Notes under the pieces: generated by a model
Database searches by the model: none
Seen by the model: the letters and a program-made list of their open reading frames with translations, nothing else
Told to the model about the DNA's origin: nothing
Program-made: the position numbers and the translations under genes
NCBI GenBank assembly: GCA_003567495.1
Contig: PWZK01000384.1
Location: 1 to 7,684 of the forward strand
Direction: 5' to 3'
DNA: 7,684 nucleotides
Origin: Candidatus Brocadiaceae bacterium
GTDB taxonomy: Bacteria > Planctomycetota > Brocadiia > SM23-32
Shown here: in pieces, positions 6,230-7,684 of the stretch
How the letters are laid out: each line of letters begins with the position of its first letter
Position numbering within the stretch: the stretch's first letter is position 1

Positions 6230-6299
6230 AAAAAAGGGACAGTGCCGCCGATTGGGCGGCCGCGTAGCGGAACTTGCAAAAAAACTTTTTTACTGTCCC
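6230..6299. repeat. REP/MITE-like palindromic element with GGGACAGT ends, possibly doubling as terminator
   Basis: GGGACAGT (6236-6243) and ACTGTCCC (6292-6299) form a perfect 8-bp outer inverted repeat. Inside are GCCGCC/GGCGGC (6244-6249/6255-6260, 5-nt loop), CCGC/GCGG (6260-6263/6267-6270, GTA loop), and an A7-C-T6 snap-back (about 6278-6291). An A-run precedes the left end. Elements bounded by AAAAAGGGACAG-type ends recur in many genomes together with IS200-like REP-associated (RAYT) transposases, to my knowledge. It starts right after the fucosidase stop. No transposase is in the window. Confidence 0.6.
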
Positions 6300-6346
6300 G
6301 AACAGAACAAATAGTAAAACAAATATAAAACTCTTTGACCGGAAGT

Positions 6347-6350
6347 GGAG
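6347..6350 (+). promoter_or_regulatory. Ribosome binding site that selects the GTG start of hisI
   Basis: GGAG at 6347-6350, 8 nt before GTG at 6359-6361. The alternative in-frame TTG at 6335 has no Shine-Dalgarno. Confidence 0.65.
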
Positions 6351-6358
6351 CTTTTACA

Positions 6359-6739
6359 GTGGATGACCTTATCGAAAAAATCAATTTCAAGGACGGGCTC
6401 GTTCCGGCTGTCATCGTCGATAGCGTTTCAGGCGATGTGCTTACACTCTGCTACCTGAATGAGGCCGCCCTGCGCAAAAGCCTGGAGACAGGCATCGTCC
6501 ACCTGTTTAGAAGGTCAAAGGGAAAACTGATGAAAAAAGGCGAAACCAGCGGACATACCCAGAAAATTGAAGATGTCCGAATCGATTGCGCGGGAAATTC
6601 GCTGCTTATACGCGTCCGGCAGAAAGTCGCTGCTTGCCATAAAGGCTATTTTTCGTGTTATTACCGTCGCTATGATACCGACGACGGCGGGCTGATAATT
6701 GAAGCTGACAAAGTTTTTGATCCTGATGCGGTTTACTAA
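6359..6739 (+). CDS. hisI: Phosphoribosyl-AMP cyclohydrolase (monofunctional HisI)
   Basis: Third step of histidine biosynthesis: opens the purine ring of phosphoribosyl-AMP. It is cytoplasmic and a zinc enzyme, normally a homodimer. The 126 residues show LVPAVIVD (14-21), CYLNEAALRKSLETG (31-45), RRSKGKLMKKGETSGH (51-66), IDC (75-77) and KVAACHKGYFSCYYRR (89-104). Cys77, Cys93 and Cys100 have the 16- and 7-residue spacing of the family's zinc ligands. One oddity: the usual D-C-D-x-D magnesium site reads D76-C-A78-G-N80, keeping only the first Asp. No HisE (pyrophosphatase) domain is fused. The GTG at 6359 is chosen for its Shine-Dalgarno. No other his genes are nearby. It lies downstream of the palindromic element, with no clear promoter of its own seen. 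Confidence 0.93.
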   Translation: MDDLIEKINFKDGLVPAVIVDSVSGDVLTLCYLNEAALRKSLETGIVHLFRRSKGKLMKKGETSGHTQKIEDVRIDCAGNSLLIRVRQKVAACHKGYFSCYYRRYDTDDGGLIIEADKVFDPDAVY

Positions 6740-6839
6740 CCGGCATTTCTGAATGTGCTTTTTAAAATTATAACGCATTGCACTATGAGGGCCATAATAC
6801 ATTTTATTAATGCTTGATAAAATTTTAAGCTAATATAAT
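6740..6839. other. AT-rich spacer after hisI
   Basis: No gene seen. A TATAAT-like hexamer at 6834-6839 lies just before the long hairpin, but the nearest TTGATA (6814-6819) gives a spacer of only 14 bp, too short for a good promoter. Confidence 0.35.
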
Positions 6840-6907
6840 AAACGGCGCACTAAAAAGTAGTTAACATTATTGGTTGCTTGTTATTATTTTTATTGCGCCG
6901 TTTTTTT
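6840..6907 (+). terminator. Long hairpin followed by T7, probable intrinsic terminator of hisI
   Basis: AAACGGCGCA (6840-6849) pairs perfectly with TGCGCCGTTT (6894-6903), and the T-run covers 6901-6907. The stem continues inward after a C/T mismatch: TAAAAA with TTTTTA, then imperfect pairing of TAG-TTAAC with GTTA-TTA. This leaves a loop of about 14 nt, so the whole is one imperfect stem of about 22 bp. A GC-rich base plus T-run fits rho-independent termination. The length is unusual for a terminator, so a small RNA or a mobile palindromic repeat is an alternative. Confidence 0.6.
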
Positions 6908-6950
6908 GTCAATTGAAAAAGACCTGTTTACTTACTAACCACTTTAATTT

Positions 6951-6954
6951 GAGG
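6951..6954 (+). promoter_or_regulatory. Ribosome binding site of the MttB-family gene
   Basis: GAGG, 7 nt before the ATG at 6962-6964; it supports this start. Confidence 0.7.
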
Positions 6955-6961
6955 TAGAACA

Positions 6962-7684
6962 ATGACAATTACCCACAGCGAGCCGGGCCTGCCCGGCGGA
7001 ATCTACAGGCCATTAAGCGACTCGGACGTCAGACAAATTGCGGAAGCTTCTTTCGAAATACTTGAAAAATCCGGGATGGCCGTATATTCCGTCTCCGCTT
7101 TGAAGGCTCTGGAGAAGGCGGGAGCGGAAGTAGATGCGGCCAACAACCTGGTAAAACTGCCGCGCAGCATGGTTGAAGACGCTATAGACTCCAACCCATC
7201 CTCCATAACGTTGTATGGACGCGACGGGAACTACGATGCCGTTCTGGAGAAAAGCCGCGTGCATTACGGAACCGGCGGAACGGCCATATACGTTCTGGAC
7301 CCCGACAGCGGCAAGCGACGCCCCTCCGGGCTCGAAGACGTGGTTCTGAACGCCCGGATGGTGGAAGAGCTCGATAACATCCATGTTTTTACCATTAACG
7401 TGTTCCCAAATGAGATAAAGGCAAAAGACGAAATCGATGTCAATCGGTTTTTTCACTCCCTTGACAACACCACAAAACATGTCATGGGAGGCATCTATTC
7501 GATCGACGGCTGCCGTAAAGTCGTAAAAATGGCTGAAACCCTGGCCGGGGGCGAAGAAGCGCTCAGAAAGCGCCCGTTCGTATCTTTCATAACGCTGATA
7601 ATAAGTCCTTTTAAAATAGATAAACATTACGGGGAGATGACGTGCTTTTTTGCGGAAAAAGGACTGCCGGTCGTAGTGCCTACC
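6962..7684 (+). CDS. MttB-superfamily (trimethylamine/betaine-type) methyltransferase, N-terminal half
   Basis: The 241 visible residues match the N-terminal half of the MttB/MtgB superfamily, usually 460-500 residues. Markers are PLSDSDVRQIAEASFEILEKSG (17-38), VKLPRSMVEDAI (64-75), YGRDG (85-89), HYGTGGTAIYVLD (101-113), and SGLEDVVLNARMVEELDNI (122-140) leading to NVFP (146-149). These enzymes are TIM barrels that move a methyl group from a methylamine or quaternary amine to a cobalt-corrinoid protein. True MttB needs pyrrolysine, encoded by an in-frame TAG in the second half, which is beyond the window, so substrate and pyrrolysine status cannot be decided. The protein is cytoplasmic, with no signal peptide. 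No corrinoid protein gene is visible. The superfamily call is strong; the substrate is unknown. Confidence 0.9.
   Translation, partial: MTITHSEPGLPGGIYRPLSDSDVRQIAEASFEILEKSGMAVYSVSALKALEKAGAEVDAANNLVKLPRSMVEDAIDSNPSSITLYGRDGNYDAVLEKSRVHYGTGGTAIYVLDPDSGKRRPSGLEDVVLNARMVEELDNIHVFTINVFPNEIKAKDEIDVNRFFHSLDNTTKHVMGGIYSIDGCRKVVKMAETLAGGEEALRKRPFVSFITLIISPFKIDKHYGEMTCFFAEKGLPVVVPT

Noticed and set aside
6814..6839. TTGATA and TATAAT as a promoter before the MttB-family gene
   Set aside because: The spacer is 14 bp, too short for a normal sigma70 promoter, and the long hairpin with T-run follows immediately.
7013..7627. Minus-strand open frame of 204 codons
   Set aside because: It is fully antisense to the MttB-family gene, whose reading frame shows strong family motifs and a proper ribosome binding site.

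Overview
The window looks like a chromosomal segment of an uncultured, Gram-negative bacterium. The best guess is the PVC group (Kiritimatiellota/Lentisphaerota-like). This rests on gene content only: an outer-membrane lipid-transport permease (MlaE), a formylglycine-type sulfatase, a GH29 alpha-L-fucosidase, an MttB-superfamily methyltransferase and a large lipoprotein built of aromatic-proline repeats. No marker gene is present, so the taxonomy is inference.

Layout: the left half (1-4023) is read on the minus strand and the right half (4940-7684) on the plus strand, with a 916-bp divergent intergenic region between them. From the left: the 5' part of mlaE (1-511, cut by the window edge); an eroded zone (about 580-1850) holding the C-terminal stump of a HepT/DUF86-like toxin, a sulfatase that has lost its middle by an apparent in-frame deletion, and a plus-strand fragment resembling a small antitoxin; then a tightly coupled pair, an HNH endonuclease-family gene (3394-4023) followed after 2 bp by a 511-residue repeat lipoprotein (1856-3391).

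The divergent region 4024-4939 has no convincing gene but much structure: two related hairpins with the same CCTGC loop, a 10-bp perfect inverted repeat, and a consensus sigma70-type promoter (TTGACA-N17-TATAAT). That promoter is followed by two direct AAAACGTTC boxes in the leader of the fucosidase gene, which suggests a repressor-controlled carbohydrate gene.

The fucosidase has no signal peptide and should act in the cytoplasm on imported fucosylated oligosaccharides. Immediately after its stop is a 71-bp element with GGGACAGT/ACTGTCCC ends and inner hairpins, resembling a REP/MITE-type repeat that may also serve as terminator. It is followed by a stand-alone hisI (histidine biosynthesis), a long terminator-like hairpin, and the N-terminal half of an MttB-family methyltransferase running off the right edge. 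No single pathway joins all genes. Fucosidase plus sulfatase fit use of sulfated fucose-containing glycans, although the sulfatase here is probably dead.
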